Translations under genes and position numbers: made by a program
Assembly (NCBI GenBank): GCA_947499275.1
Contig: CANMNM010000091.1
Span: 1-6,166, forward strand
Direction of reading: 5' to 3'
Source: Actinomycetota bacterium
Lineage (GTDB): Bacteria; Actinomycetota; Actinomycetes; S36-B12
DNA: 6,166 bases
The notes under the pieces: model-generated
Told to the model about the DNA's origin: nothing
The model's database searches: none
What the model saw: only the letters and a program-made list of their open reading frames with translations
Part shown: piece after piece, positions 5,496 through 6,166 of the stretch
Numbering within the stretch: the first letter of the stretch is position 1
Layout: the number at the start of each line of letters is the position of its first letter

Positions 5496-6166
5496 CTAAT
5501 TAATCGGACCAACTGGCAATCGAGTTTCCACTACAACGCCGTCGAGCAACTCAATTCGATAGGCGGCGGGGCCATCGGGCTCCAGAACTTCAAGATCGGT
5601 GACAACTTCAGTCGCCACTGTGTTTTGGTACAAGATACCGATCCGATCATCTGTCGCATATGTTGTCGGCAACACGCCACTTTTTACTAGTTCGTGAACT
5701 AGTGGGCGACGTTGCTTCTCAGAGTCATAATGCACGCCGTTTCCATAAGGTAGTAAGCCAAGCCCGCCGAGTGCTGGTTTAAGGGTTTTGCCATAAGAAT
5801 CTGTCGGCCCCGCGACATGCCAGCAAATTGAACCCGCACTCACTCCTGCCAGAACGGTTCCATCGATCCAGGCCTGTCGCAGGAGAGAGTCAAGATTATG
5901 GGCTTTCCAAACGGCCAGCAGGTTCACCACACTTCCGCCACCAACCCAGATCACGTCACTATTGCTAATTATTTCTGCGGGGTCATGGTTGGGCATAGGA
6001 AAAAGTGCTAAGTGGTCAACGACGCAGTCCAGTTCCCTAAGCGCGCTATACATCAGTGAAAGGTAACCGGGGTCATCACCTGTTGCGGTCATGATTAACG
6101 TGACCCGTGGACGCTCCTGGCCGGACATTGCAAGTGCCCGCTTAATCAATCCTCCGGGACGGGCTC
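5496..6166 (-). CDS. Peptidase family S51 (peptidase E-like) protein, 5' end cut by window edge
   Basis: A cytoplasmic serine peptidase-like protein with the class I glutamine amidotransferase fold. Peptidase E of this family cleaves Asp-X dipeptides; relatives include cyanophycinase. RPRVTLIMTATGDD near the visible N-terminus and the VGGG loop of VGGGSVVNLL match the family. The nucleophile elbow GVSAGS has its Ser at 5840-5838. The Asp in PTDSYG (5801-5799) and the His in NGVHYDSE (5732-5730) fit the family's other catalytic positions. ATDDRIGILY and a C-terminal beta region follow. The frame is open to the window edge. An in-frame TTG at 6149 has GGAGG only 1 base away and an ATG at 6128 has it 22 bases away; relatives carry an extra N-terminal strand here, so I infer the true start lies outside the window. 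It points towards the hutI remnant but is not a hut gene. Confidence 0.85.
   Translation of the reverse strand, partial: ARPGGLIKRALAMSGQERPRVTLIMTATGDDPGYLSLMYSALRELDCVVDHLALFPMPNHDPAEIISNSDVIWVGGGSVVNLLAVWKAHNLDSLLRQAWIDGTVLAGVSAGSICWHVAGPTDSYGKTLKPALGGLGLLPYGNGVHYDSEKQRRPLVHELVKSGVLPTTYATDDRIGILYQNTVATEVVTDLEVLEPDGPAAYRIELLDGVVVETRLPVGPIN

Overview
The window looks like a piece of an Actinomycetota chromosome of middling GC. Three 60-base lines counted by hand in the SDR and hutH genes give about 45-55% GC. The main taxonomic hints are a histidine ammonia-lyase whose cofactor tripeptide is Cys-Ser-Gly, and the general style of the dehydrogenases. The phylum is an inference and I cannot name a genus. 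No phage, transposase, CRISPR, rRNA or tRNA signature was seen, and no gene-free stretch exceeds about 230 bases.

Left part (1-3039) is a redox neighbourhood. A Gfo/Idh/MocA-type oxidoreductase on the minus strand is cut by the window's left edge. It diverges from a zinc-dependent medium-chain dehydrogenase of the 2,3-butanediol/sorbitol dehydrogenase type (1131-2180, +). The 228-base region between them is rich in symmetric elements: a 13-bp palindrome, a 9-bp-arm hairpin and a pair of inverted copies of a longer motif. A short-chain dehydrogenase (2281-3039, +) follows, and a near-perfect 26-bp palindrome sits just ahead of its ribosome binding site. All three enzymes are nicotinamide-dependent and could serve sugar, polyol or ketone metabolism, but no shared substrate can be read from the sequence.

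Middle part (3120-3608, +) encodes a 162-residue, helix-rich, soluble-looking protein that I do not recognise. It converges on the next gene with only 15 bases between the stop codons.

Right part (3624-6166, minus strand) holds an intact histidine ammonia-lyase gene (hutH). Directly upstream, overlapping it by ATGA, is only the last ~70 codons of imidazolonepropionase (hutI). The rest of hutI, including the metal-binding part, is absent. A family S51 (peptidase E-like) gene lies where the 5' part of hutI should be, and it runs off the right edge. The histidine-utilisation operon has therefore been truncated here, leaving hutH as the only intact hut gene in view. The truncated hutI and the palindromes at its break and ahead of the SDR gene are the most interesting observations. 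I do not see convincing evidence of an entirely new multi-gene system.
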